Of a stretch of DNA of 41,939 nt, positions 8,454 through 16,993 are shown in pieces. A model generated the notes under the pieces. The model was not told where the DNA came from, did no database searches, and was given only the letters and a program-made list of their open reading frames with translations. Position 1 is the stretch's first letter, and every line of letters begins with the position of its first letter. The DNA is from Spirochaetota bacterium (GTDB lineage: Bacteria; Spirochaetota; GWE2-31-10; JAFGQB01): assembly GCA_016935915.1 (NCBI GenBank), contig JAFGQB010000303.1:1-41939 (forward strand). Reading direction: 5' to 3'. Both the position numbers and the translations under genes were made by a program.

Positions 8454-9551
8454 TTAAAGTTTTATTTCCTTCCCCGGCGGATAATTATAATAACAATGAT
8501 CCCCGGAACAGAAAATTGGTGAGCCTACCAGACTCTGACAAAATTCTAAAGTTGCATTATTTTTAATAATAATATTATTGACAAGCTTAATTACTTCAAG
8601 TTTATCTAGTAAAGATATATTTGTTCCCCTGAACGGTATTTTAACTGCTTCTATGCCCCACTCTTTAAATTTATTTAATGCGCATAATCCGCATCTTATA
8701 AGATTACGTCTTAACCAGAAATCTCTAACCAGTATCTCTTTATTTGTTTTATACTTTTCTATTTCTTCTTTAGAACTTTTCAATCTTATCTGTTGATCCT
8801 TAGAAAGAATATTATTGAGTTTTAACTTTTTTTGAAGATAATCAGCAAGAATATCATTTTTAATTTCCTTTTTCCAGTCTTTATCGGTTAAAATCGGATT
8901 TACATTTTTATGCTTGAAAACCTTTGATGCACAAAACGGACCTGTTTCCGCAGAATGCCATGAAAAACAGTATTCGTCATTAAATATACATGGCCCGGCT
9001 GCTCCAAAAACCTCTAATTTAATTTCATGATCATTACATTCTTTTGCGATATTTTCAATTTCTTCAATAGTGAGCCATCTCGGCAAAATCACTCTACCGA
9101 TGTTGCTTATATTCTTTTTATAAAACAAAATTGAAGATATATTATTGCATCCAGCGCCTATACTTAAATTAATCGTATTATTAAAACCGCTCTTTCTCAG
9201 TTGAAGCATAAGACTAAGATTGCTCACTATATATGCATCAAAAGGAACAGTATTTATATTTTTTAAAATTTTCATTAAAAGATTGATCTGCTTTAGGCTG
9301 TATTCATGTTCATTGAGGCATAATAAAATTTTTTTGCCTTTGCTATGAACAATTTCAACAATATCCGCAAGCTCATCGATTGATGAGTAGTTATCATTTG
9401 GAGATGAACGGCGATTGCAAATTTCCCAGCCGTATTGGCTCAACCATTCATATGGAATATACCCGACAAAAAATTCATCCGCTCCAGCCCTGATATATGA
9501 CTCAATTTCATCCTTAGTTATTGCATTAGAAAGCCCTGCTATTATTTTCAT
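8454..9551 (-). CDS. U32 family (collagenase-like) iron-sulfur protein
   Basis: The 365 residues begin like U32 proteins (AGLSNAITKDEIESYIRAGADEFFVGY), continue with KKILLCLNEHEY and SNLSLMLQLRKSGF, and carry the motif EVFGAAGPCIFNDEYCFSWH. Cysteines at 188, 195 and 207, with C287/C290 further on, have the CX6C spacing seen in Fe-S-binding U32 enzymes such as UbiU. More cysteines near 338-353 are unusual for the core family. Known U32 members work in anaerobic hydroxylation of quinone precursors, rRNA and tRNA. The genomic partner is the U32-like protein downstream (7343-8326), so the two probably form a heterodimer. The substrate is not evident from neighbours. Confidence 0.75.
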   Translation of the reverse strand: MKIIAGLSNAITKDEIESYIRAGADEFFVGYIPYEWLSQYGWEICNRRSSPNDNYSSIDELADIVEIVHSKGKKILLCLNEHEYSLKQINLLMKILKNINTVPFDAYIVSNLSLMLQLRKSGFNNTINLSIGAGCNNISSILFYKKNISNIGRVILPRWLTIEEIENIAKECNDHEIKLEVFGAAGPCIFNDEYCFSWHSAETGPFCASKVFKHKNVNPILTDKDWKKEIKNDILADYLQKKLKLNNILSKDQQIRLKSSKEEIEKYKTNKEILVRDFWLRRNLIRCGLCALNKFKEWGIEAVKIPFRGTNISLLDKLEVIKLVNNIIIKNNATLEFCQSLVGSPIFCSGDHCYYNYPPGKEIKL

Positions 9552-9567
9552 AATTATTAACCGCCTT

Positions 9568-11778
9568 TCATTTATAAATTATATTGAAATAATATTTGTA
9601 TAATTTATTGTTCTTAATAAATTCTTTTATTTCAGCTGCCAATTCATTTTCATCCGAAGAATCCGCAAAAGATAATGCTTTTTCTGCATTATCAATTGCC
9701 TGATCCTTTCTATTCATTCTTAAATTAATTACAGCAAGCATAAACAGATATTCAGCATTAGTATTGCTGCTGAGTCTGCATGCAATTTTTGCCCATTTAA
9801 TGCTTTCATCGATATCATAAGTTTGCGGATTATTTTTAAAATATAAATTTGCAAGTATATATGCGGTATCAGCATCGGGACTGATAATAAATGCTTTATA
9901 AAAATAAAAAATCGCTTTCTCAAAATTTCCAATTTCCATAAATGCATCTCCTGCTTTTTTATGGGCAATAACATTTTCAGGTTTTATCTTAAGTGCTTTT
10001 TCAAAATGAAAAATCGCTTCATTAAAATTTCTTTTTAAAAAAAATATACTGCCTATATTAATCTCTGCTTCAAAAAAGTACGGAGATAATTCAATTGTTT
10101 TTTTAAATTTTATCAATGCCTCATCATAATTTCCAAGCATATAATATAAATTACCGTAATCATAGTATGCTTCAGCATATTCATTGTCCAGTGAAATTGC
10201 TTTCTTAAAGAACTCCTCTGCCTCTCTAAAATCATCATGAATCAGATAGATTAATCCGAAAACGCGATATGCGATTTTATTTTTAGGATTTATTTTTAAT
10301 GCTTCATTTAAATATTTTATCGAATCTTTTACATTGCCCTTGCCCAGACAAGAAGTTGCCACAATTGTCAGCATTTCGGATTCATAGTTATGTTTTTCCG
10401 TAGCAAAAGGACCAGGAATAGATACAGACATAGCAAGTGTAATTATCAAAACAGTCGCAATTATGATTTTCTGCCATTTTTTATTTTGTATCTGATTTTT
10501 AATGTTTTCGTAAAAAGTGACTGTTCCGGCAGATGCAATTACAATTATAGCTGGGATTATCGGCAACCGAAGCCGCGAAGAAACAAAAACTGCTATAATT
10601 GACAAGGAATATGTTAGAAGTAAAAAGTAAAAATAAACAGGAATTTTCTTGTGATTATAAAAAATCCCGATTAGTGCCAAAGGCAATAAAAGTCCAAACG
10701 GAAAACCGAAATTACCAATGTTCCATACAAGAATTGAAAAAACAAAAGAGTACTTCCTGAATATATATAAATCAGTTGTTCTGGGAATTTCTCTTGATGA
10801 AAAAAACTGAAGAGTTTTATTAAAAATTCCTATAATAAAACCTATCGGATCACTCAGCATGTAATTAAAAAAAAATTTTAAATAGTAGCGCTGTTCTTCC
10901 TGCAATGTTTCAGCGCCATTAATTTTAGCCATGGACACCATGTTATCCCAGTCGGTACCGGGCCTTAATTGTATTGTCTTATCCGCATCAGGATTATTGC
11001 CTATAAATAAATTAATTGGCCCGGAATGCGGCAAAAAAGTAAAGTTGTCGGTCAGCGTAAAATTCTTAAGTGAAACAGGAAATAAAATTATAAAAAGCCC
11101 GGTCAATAAAACAAGCCCGTTATAAATAATTAATTTAACAGGCATTTTTCCAAGAAAAAAATCAAATATCAGCCAGCATAAGGCAACAATAATAAAAAGC
11201 AAAAAAGTCGGTCTTGCAATAATACTAAGCCCTGAAATAATACCTAATAAAAAAATTAAAAGCAGATTTTTAGATTTTCTGACTTTTAATATTAAAAAAA
11301 GCAGTAATGCTGAAAAAAATACTGCCCATCCTTCTGATAATAATAAAGTTTCAAACAAAATCATCGGAGCATATAAAGATGCTGTTATGCCTGCTATTAT
11401 TCCTGCTTTTCTGTCAAATACTTCTTTTGCCAAAAAGTAGATTAGTAAAGAGGTCAGTGAACCGACTAAAATCTGTACGACCTTTGCAACCAAAATTGAA
11501 GAATCAGTAAAAAAATAAACTATACTCAAAAAAAAAGGATAAAAAAAAGGCTGCCAAAAGAAAGATCTGTCCATTTTTTCACCTGAGGCCAATGCACGTG
11601 CTAATTCATTATAATTTGCCTCATCAATAATCGGTACATTAAAGGATGGAGATTTTGAAAAACCAATCAAAATAATAATACGAATTAAAAAAGAAAAGAC
11701 AAATAAAATTATCGGAATCCAGAAATTTTTTGAATCAGTATCTTTTATGCCAATATTTTTGAAAAATGAAATCTTCAT
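9568..11778 (-). CDS. GT39/PMT-type membrane glycosyltransferase fused to TPRs
   Basis: The 736 residues split in two. Residues ~20-440 hold about ten to twelve hydrophobic helices with the first luminal loop containing PIIDEANYNELARAL, the acidic motif of PMT/ArnT-like (GT-C) transferases, which use polyprenyl-linked sugars. Residues ~465-736 form six or seven TPR units, for example AYRVFGLIYLIHDDFREAEEFFKKA and AYYDYGNLYYMLGNYDEALIKF. The TPR tail probably faces the periplasm and binds a protein partner or target. The gene is preceded by a copy of the repeated composite promoter (11820-11914), the only copy placed before a gene with no obvious galactan role. Its sugar and acceptor are unknown. 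Confidence 0.78.
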   Translation of the reverse strand: MKISFFKNIGIKDTDSKNFWIPIILFVFSFLIRIIILIGFSKSPSFNVPIIDEANYNELARALASGEKMDRSFFWQPFFYPFFLSIVYFFTDSSILVAKVVQILVGSLTSLLIYFLAKEVFDRKAGIIAGITASLYAPMILFETLLLSEGWAVFFSALLLFLILKVRKSKNLLLIFLLGIISGLSIIARPTFLLFIIVALCWLIFDFFLGKMPVKLIIYNGLVLLTGLFIILFPVSLKNFTLTDNFTFLPHSGPINLFIGNNPDADKTIQLRPGTDWDNMVSMAKINGAETLQEEQRYYLKFFFNYMLSDPIGFIIGIFNKTLQFFSSREIPRTTDLYIFRKYSFVFSILVWNIGNFGFPFGLLLPLALIGIFYNHKKIPVYFYFLLLTYSLSIIAVFVSSRLRLPIIPAIIVIASAGTVTFYENIKNQIQNKKWQKIIIATVLIITLAMSVSIPGPFATEKHNYESEMLTIVATSCLGKGNVKDSIKYLNEALKINPKNKIAYRVFGLIYLIHDDFREAEEFFKKAISLDNEYAEAYYDYGNLYYMLGNYDEALIKFKKTIELSPYFFEAEINIGSIFFLKRNFNEAIFHFEKALKIKPENVIAHKKAGDAFMEIGNFEKAIFYFYKAFIISPDADTAYILANLYFKNNPQTYDIDESIKWAKIACRLSSNTNAEYLFMLAVINLRMNRKDQAIDNAEKALSFADSSDENELAAEIKEFIKNNKLYKYYFNIIYK

Positions 11779-11819
11779 CTGTAAATTTGCTTTTTTTTAT
11801 AAAAAAATAATCTTTTTTA

Positions 11820-11914
11820 TTAATATTCAATTGATATTGAAAAATCAATTAAATAAATTTTAAAAAAGTAAAGTTTTTATATTTTTTTAATTAAATTATT
11901 TTTTATTTTTTATA
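11820..11914 (-). promoter_or_regulatory. Composite promoter element, copy a (GT39-TPR gene)
   Basis: On the minus strand: proximal box TTTACTTTTT with its GTAAA complement at 11868-11872, running without a break into TTTAATTGATT, a -35 TTGATT at 11848-11843, 17 bases, and -10 TATTAA at 11825-11820, some 42 bases before the ATG. The 30 bases from the box to the -35 match the other five copies closely. The distal box at +42 is degenerate, though the shared AATTTAA segment between the boxes is kept. Confidence 0.7.
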
Positions 11915-11993
11915 AAGACATGTTATAAACTATTAATAAATAATTATCCTGATAATAATTTAAATAATTATTATTCTAAGGAGCATCTCTTAA

Positions 11994-13301
11994 ATGAAAA
12001 AATTTAATATTATTGTAATTATACTTTTTTGTAGCTATTTATGCTGTACCAATTACAATGAAAGTCCCATGACAAAAAGGCAGCTGTTAAAGAAAGATAC
12101 ATATCAAAAAACAGAAATAGTGGATAAGGTAACATGGAAGGACTATGACATCAAAGGAAGAGTAAAACAATTTACCAGAGCGGAATATAAAATTATAAAT
12201 GAAAGCGGTAAACTTCAAAAAAGATTTTACAGAAAACAGTTGGTAAATTTTGATGAAAACGGAAATATTCTGGATGCCGGTGATATTAATATAAACGGTG
12301 AAAAAACAGCACAAGGATTTTATGAATATGATCAAGAAGGTAAATTGCTGGAAGTGAAATCTTATAATGCTCAAGGCAGATTGATAGAAAATGTAAAATA
12401 TGCATATAATGATAAAGGCATTAAGATCAGGGAAGATAATTACAATGTTAATTTAGCTGTAAATACTGCATGGATATATGATGAAAAGGGAAATGTTATA
12501 GAAATGAAAGAATATTCAAAAGATATGCTAATTACTTATGTCAGGATGAAATATCATTATGAAACAAATGCACTTATCGAGGAAGATACAATGCGTTATA
12601 AACCCAGCGGAGAATTTAATTTCAGAGAGATCACAAAAAACAACAGATACGGAGTAATATTAAGCAGATATAAATATAAGGATAAATTCAAAACAAAACT
12701 CGAAATTAAAGAACTGCATAATTATGACAGCAGAGGTTATGAATCAAAATTATATATACAAGCTTATGGTACACGTCCTAAAACCTGCATATATAAAAAC
12801 ATATATGATGATAAAGGATTTTTGATAAAAAGCACTTCAGCTTTTTATACATGGATTTTTAAATATGACATCAGGGGCAATCAGATAAAAAAAACCTCAT
12901 ATACATCCCAGGATTATCTTGAGTTTGAAATTTACAATGAGTATGATATTGATAACAACATGATAAAAGAAACAAAAATAGAGTACGACAGAAGTCCGGG
13001 TGCAGGTATAAACAAAAAAACAATAAATTTTTATGATAAAGAAGGCAGACTAATAAAATGGGCAAGATACGGAGGTAGAGTCGGTGATGAACTCCTTTAT
13101 GAACACCAGACCCTTTATAATGATAAAGGAATAATGACTGAACAGGTTATAGACAGCCCAGGGGACTCACGCCCGAGGATTAAAATCACCTATAAAGTTG
13201 ATTCATTGGGCAATATTTTGGAAAAAAGAGAGTATGCAATTTTTAATAATAGTGAAGAGTTGTTAACAAATATTTATGAATTTTCCTATTCATTTTATTA
13301 A
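11994..13301 (+). CDS. Secreted lipoprotein with YD/RHS-like repeats
   Basis: The 435 residues start with a lipoprotein-type signal (MKKFNIIVIILFCSYLCC, lipid cysteine probably C17 or C18). The mature part repeats a Y-D-x-x-G-x-x-x-x pattern about ten times: YDQEGKLLEV, YNDKGIKIRE, YDEKGNVIEM, YDSRGYESKL, YDDKGFLIKS, YDIRGNQIKK, YDKEGRLIKW, YNDKGIMTEQ. Such repeats build a beta-rich rod as in RHS/YD proteins, and no toxin or core domain follows, so this is a small stand-alone surface repeat protein. It has an AAGGAG ribosome-binding site and stands alone, divergent from the glycosyltransferase gene. The ligand is unknown. Confidence 0.72.
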   Translation: MKKFNIIVIILFCSYLCCTNYNESPMTKRQLLKKDTYQKTEIVDKVTWKDYDIKGRVKQFTRAEYKIINESGKLQKRFYRKQLVNFDENGNILDAGDININGEKTAQGFYEYDQEGKLLEVKSYNAQGRLIENVKYAYNDKGIKIREDNYNVNLAVNTAWIYDEKGNVIEMKEYSKDMLITYVRMKYHYETNALIEEDTMRYKPSGEFNFREITKNNRYGVILSRYKYKDKFKTKLEIKELHNYDSRGYESKLYIQAYGTRPKTCIYKNIYDDKGFLIKSTSAFYTWIFKYDIRGNQIKKTSYTSQDYLEFEIYNEYDIDNNMIKETKIEYDRSPGAGINKKTINFYDKEGRLIKWARYGGRVGDELLYEHQTLYNDKGIMTEQVIDSPGDSRPRIKITYKVDSLGNILEKREYAIFNNSEELLTNIYEFSYSFY

Positions 13302-13370
13302 ACCTATAAAATACTTAAAATAATCATATTGTAAGTTAATTCTTCGTAAAAGAACAATAACAATATAAAT

Positions 13371-13407
13371 AAAAAAAGGTCAACTAATATTAACATTAAT
13401 TGACCTT
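13371..13407 (-). terminator. Intrinsic terminator of the permuted GH53 gene
   Basis: On the minus strand AAGGTCAA (13407-13400) pairs with TTGACCTT (13383-13376) and is followed by a run of T. It starts 57 bases after the stop of the gene at 13464. It may also help stop the convergent lipoprotein gene. Confidence 0.7.
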
Positions 13408-13463
13408 AACACTTTGAACTGTTGTAATCCAGTATTAAATAGCATTAGCTACAAGGGAAATAA

Positions 13464-14399
13464 TTAGTAAGACCATGTATATCCAGCTGCTTCCATTTCT
13501 AATAGCCATGATATATCTGCTCCATGCGGTCTGCCTGATGTAATAGCATCGGTGAATTTATGTGTTGCCGGATCGCATGCATCCCAGGTATAACCCTGAT
13601 ATCCTTGCGCCTCTGGCTCCCAGTAATATACAGTTCCTATACTTTTTGCTCCATTGATAAAAGAAGCTGCACCTGATGCAAATCGCTCACATCCGATTTC
13701 ACAAACTGTATAACCTCCGCCCATTCTGCTGGCAGTGCTTTGAGCTGCACTTAAGTTCCCTGTTCCGTATATTGACATACCTTTACTTACACTTACACCA
13801 TTAGAACTTAAGATTCCGAAATTCCATGAATGCAATGAATAATCCTGACCATTGGAAATATGAACCAGAGAGCCTCCTCCTGCTTTACCTGCTGCAACCA
13901 AACCTGCATATTGTGAAGGATTTGTATCTGCTTTTCCGACAGGCCATAATAAACCATTGTTTGTTTCATTTCCAATCTGTTTTACACCGGCGCTGATCGT
14001 TGACTGCATATACGAAGTTACTTTTGATCTCAAACTATTATAATCAGTTGGCCAACCTGACGGTATAGTCTGTTTGCCTGGATCTGCCCATGAATCACTG
14101 AAATGAACTGAGAGCAATGAACAGCCGCCCCATCTGTTTGCCAATTCCTGATTGTGACTGGTATCACACCATCCGCTTCTTGTCCAGTTCCTAAGTCTTA
14201 ATCTGCTGACACCGTAGCTTTTTAAGATAGCGATGCATGTATCACCATTGCTTGCTCTGATAAGATCAGTATTATCCAAAACATCTAAATCTGATGAATT
14301 GATGTTCTGTGCCCCGTCATCAAAAGGATTACAGTTGAAAAAAATTGATAATGAAACAAACGTAATAATCACCAATAAAACAATAAAAAGTTTTTTCAT
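13464..14399 (-). CDS. GH53 galactanase, apparently circularly permuted lipoprotein
   Basis: The 311 residues begin with a signal peptide whose probable lipid cysteine is C23 (FFNC, a relaxed lipobox). GH53 features follow: GDTCIAILKSYGVSRLRLRNW (about 52-72), FSDSWADPGKQ (100-110), IGNETNNGLLWPVG with acid/base Glu145 (142-155), TVCEIGCE with probable nucleophile Glu234, and YYWEPEAQGY (258-267). The normal first strand of the family (GADIS plus MEAxGYTW) is absent from the N-terminus and instead forms the last residues: GADISWLLEMEAAGYTWSY (293-311). Joining end to start restores the canonical order, which indicates circular permutation. Length is near the usual GH53 domain. It would hydrolyse beta-1,4-galactan. 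It has its own promoter (copy b) and terminator. Confidence 0.8.
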   Translation of the reverse strand: MKKLFIVLLVIITFVSLSIFFNCNPFDDGAQNINSSDLDVLDNTDLIRASNGDTCIAILKSYGVSRLRLRNWTRSGWCDTSHNQELANRWGGCSLLSVHFSDSWADPGKQTIPSGWPTDYNSLRSKVTSYMQSTISAGVKQIGNETNNGLLWPVGKADTNPSQYAGLVAAGKAGGGSLVHISNGQDYSLHSWNFGILSSNGVSVSKGMSIYGTGNLSAAQSTASRMGGGYTVCEIGCERFASGAASFINGAKSIGTVYYWEPEAQGYQGYTWDACDPATHKFTDAITSGRPHGADISWLLEMEAAGYTWSY

Positions 14400-14451
14400 T
14401 CTCCTACTCCTTTTTTCTTGATTAATTTAACATTTAAGTTATTTTAAAAAA

Positions 14452-14547
14452 ATTATAGTTAAAGGTTTTAAAGAATTCAATTAAAATAATTTAGAAAAAG
14501 TAAAGAATTTGTACATATTTATATTAAAAAATTATAAAAAAGTAAAT
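14452..14547 (-). promoter_or_regulatory. Composite promoter element, copy b (permuted GH53)
   Basis: On the minus strand: distal box (GTAAA complement 14542-14546), 42 bp, proximal box (14500-14504), then -35 TTGAAT at 14480-14475, exactly 17 bases, and a perfect -10 TATAAT at 14457-14452, about 53 bases before the ATG. This copy has the best -10 of the six. Confidence 0.75.
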
Positions 14548-14659
14548 AATTTGTTAAAATATTTAAAAACTATTTGGCTGCTTTAATATATAAAAAATAA
14601 CCATATTATATAAAATATTGACTTATTTTTTTTTATTTTAAAGATCATGCATTATTTAA

Positions 14660-16993
14660 TTATTTGGAAATTATTTCAACCATATACTCAGGTTCAATTT
14701 CGACTTTTTTTATCCTGCAGGCTATTCCATTAATAAAATGGGGCTTAATGTCAAAACATATATCATCTTCTTTTGTTAACGGAATTAATTCTACAACAAT
14801 TTCTCTTTTTTTTTCTAAGACCTCTCTGTAGCGCTTCAGTCCGACTTCCAGAACTTCTCCATTAAAAAAATAATCGATTATTAATTTTTCATCAATATAA
14901 ACTTCAGCAGTATTGCATTCCAAATGGAGTCTTAAATAAATTTCATTTGCATAATACATATTATTAAATAGATCCTTTTGGAATTTAATTGACCAGCTGT
15001 TTTTATCTTTGCCATTTTTATTTTTTTTTTGATCAAATTTTATTTTATTGATTTTATCCTTATGAATTTTTATCCTGGAATAAAACAATTTTTTCTCATG
15101 TGCCAACATTTTATTGTTATAAAAAAAATTTATATCTTTATTCGGATATATCAAAAAATTCTGTTCAGCTTTTCTATCTGTGCTTATGATTCTGTTGTTC
15201 TCAAAAACTAAATCTGAATCCGTTATAATCAACCGTTGTTCAGTTAAATCATTAAATTTCCAGACTTTTAATTCATGCTCATTTTTTAATAACAATATCT
15301 CGATTGATTTATCAGTTTTTGATTTTATTTGAATTAAATCATCCGTATCTTGATTGCATTGATAAATAATCTCACTTTTATTTATTACAAATTTACCATA
15401 TTTTGCTTCTATTGTTACAATGGAATCTTTTTTAAAGTAAAAAACCGGTAAAATATCAATGCATTTTAAAAATATATAAGTTTTAATATCATTATTATTT
15501 AAAATGCAGAGAGGCTGAGCTTTGGCAAATATTAAAACTATATCATCGAGTTCCAGATTAAAAGGCCAAAAAAAATAGCTGTCTTTTTTTAATGTAAATT
15601 TTCCGAAATTTATAGCCTTTTTATTTATATTAACAGTTAAATCGGCATTTATATCTTCCATTTTATATTCACGCTGATAATTATTAAAGAAAACAAATCC
15701 GCTGTAATCACAACTTCTCACTGCATATCTTAATGTTTTTGTATCATAAGGAGTATCAGGAAAAATATCAGGAAAAGTTGTCTGCATCGTTGCAAGTGTT
15801 TCTGAATAATCATTTATAAAATAATGAAGTATTTTTATATATCTGTATGAATCAGAAATTTGGCCGTACATTCTCACAGGTGCCTGAAAGTCATAAGATA
15901 GTTTTGGAACAGTAGTCCATTCCCCTGCTTCTTTAGATTCATTTAAATAGCCATTTTTACCTTTTGGATTGATACCTCCGCTGAACATATAATATCCAAG
16001 AAATACCGCACCGCTTCCCAGCTGAACAAAAATATTTGAAGATACATCTTTAGGTTTTAGTAACGGTCTTCTTGAATATGTCAAGCATATTCCGCCGCCC
16101 ATTTCACACATAGTAAAAGGATATTTTTCTGGATCAAAAGCTGATTTAATCAGTCTGTGAGCTGTGGGACTTGTATAATTAATTACATCTCCGGAAGCTT
16201 TTCTGAATAAAAACTCAACAAACAAGGGAAGTTTAAATGTACTTTCTGCCCAGGGATGCGTAGAATAATTTGAAAGAACAGGAAGCAATTCTTCATCAGG
16301 AATTTTGGCACCCCCCCAGCCTGTTATTGTATATAGGGGAACATCATAACCAATATCAAGAATAAGTTTTTTTAATGTCAATAAATGATCAATTGAACCT
16401 TCGGCACCGCCGCAGTGACCGTATTCATTTTCAATTTGAACTCCGATAACAGGTCCGTTATCCTTAAAAAATTGTCCTTTTATCTGTTCATATATCTCTC
16501 TGTAAAATATCGCAACATATTTTAAATATTCAGGATTATTTTCTCTTACTCTATTGCACTTTTTAATAAGCCAATAAGGAAATCCCCCGTTTCTTACTTC
16601 ACCATGTCCCCATGGACCGACTCGTAAAAAAACATATAAACCTAAATCACAACATAATCTGGTAAAAGCTTTCAGGTCATTGTCCTTTTTCCAGTTCCAT
16701 TCACCTTCATTTTCTTCATGAAAAATCCAAAAAATATTTGTCGCCACTATCGTCAATCCGCATGTTTTCATCTTTAATAAAAAATCTTTCCAGAACTTAT
16801 GATCACATCTTGAAAAATGAAATTCCCCCATTAGAGGAAACCAGGGTTTGCTGTTTTTTTCATAATAAACATTATTAAGATTAATTGTATTTCCTTCTTT
16901 ATCTTTGCCGCCGAGATATCCGAAACAGTTTTTTATTATTTTTTTATGATTCTTTGAATCTATTGTAATTGTATAATTCTTGAATACATTCAT
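14660..16993 (-). CDS. GH35 beta-galactosidase
   Basis: This 777-residue protein without signal peptide should be cytoplasmic. The GH35 barrel is clear: WFPLMGEFHFSRCDHKFW near 51-68, NIFWIFHEENEGEWNW near 86-101, LRVGPWGHGEVRNGGFPYWL near 123-142, acid/base Glu190 in VQIENEYG, and nucleophile Glu297 in FTMCEMGGG. The C-terminal ~350 residues are beta-rich, very AT-rich and less familiar. It removes terminal beta-galactose from oligosaccharides. Its ATG overlaps the stop of the upstream GH53 gene by four bases. It is the last gene of the operon that starts at 27275; I see no clear terminator after it. Confidence 0.9.
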   Translation of the reverse strand: MNVFKNYTITIDSKNHKKIIKNCFGYLGGKDKEGNTINLNNVYYEKNSKPWFPLMGEFHFSRCDHKFWKDFLLKMKTCGLTIVATNIFWIFHEENEGEWNWKKDNDLKAFTRLCCDLGLYVFLRVGPWGHGEVRNGGFPYWLIKKCNRVRENNPEYLKYVAIFYREIYEQIKGQFFKDNGPVIGVQIENEYGHCGGAEGSIDHLLTLKKLILDIGYDVPLYTITGWGGAKIPDEELLPVLSNYSTHPWAESTFKLPLFVEFLFRKASGDVINYTSPTAHRLIKSAFDPEKYPFTMCEMGGGICLTYSRRPLLKPKDVSSNIFVQLGSGAVFLGYYMFSGGINPKGKNGYLNESKEAGEWTTVPKLSYDFQAPVRMYGQISDSYRYIKILHYFINDYSETLATMQTTFPDIFPDTPYDTKTLRYAVRSCDYSGFVFFNNYQREYKMEDINADLTVNINKKAINFGKFTLKKDSYFFWPFNLELDDIVLIFAKAQPLCILNNNDIKTYIFLKCIDILPVFYFKKDSIVTIEAKYGKFVINKSEIIYQCNQDTDDLIQIKSKTDKSIEILLLKNEHELKVWKFNDLTEQRLIITDSDLVFENNRIISTDRKAEQNFLIYPNKDINFFYNNKMLAHEKKLFYSRIKIHKDKINKIKFDQKKNKNGKDKNSWSIKFQKDLFNNMYYANEIYLRLHLECNTAEVYIDEKLIIDYFFNGEVLEVGLKRYREVLEKKREIVVELIPLTKEDDICFDIKPHFINGIACRIKKVEIEPEYMVEIISK

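Noticed and set aside
13464-14399. Permuted GH53 explained by a simple frameshift or early stop
   Set aside because: The whole gene is one open frame with signal peptide, both catalytic glutamates and a terminator; no GH53 sequence continues in any frame after the stop.
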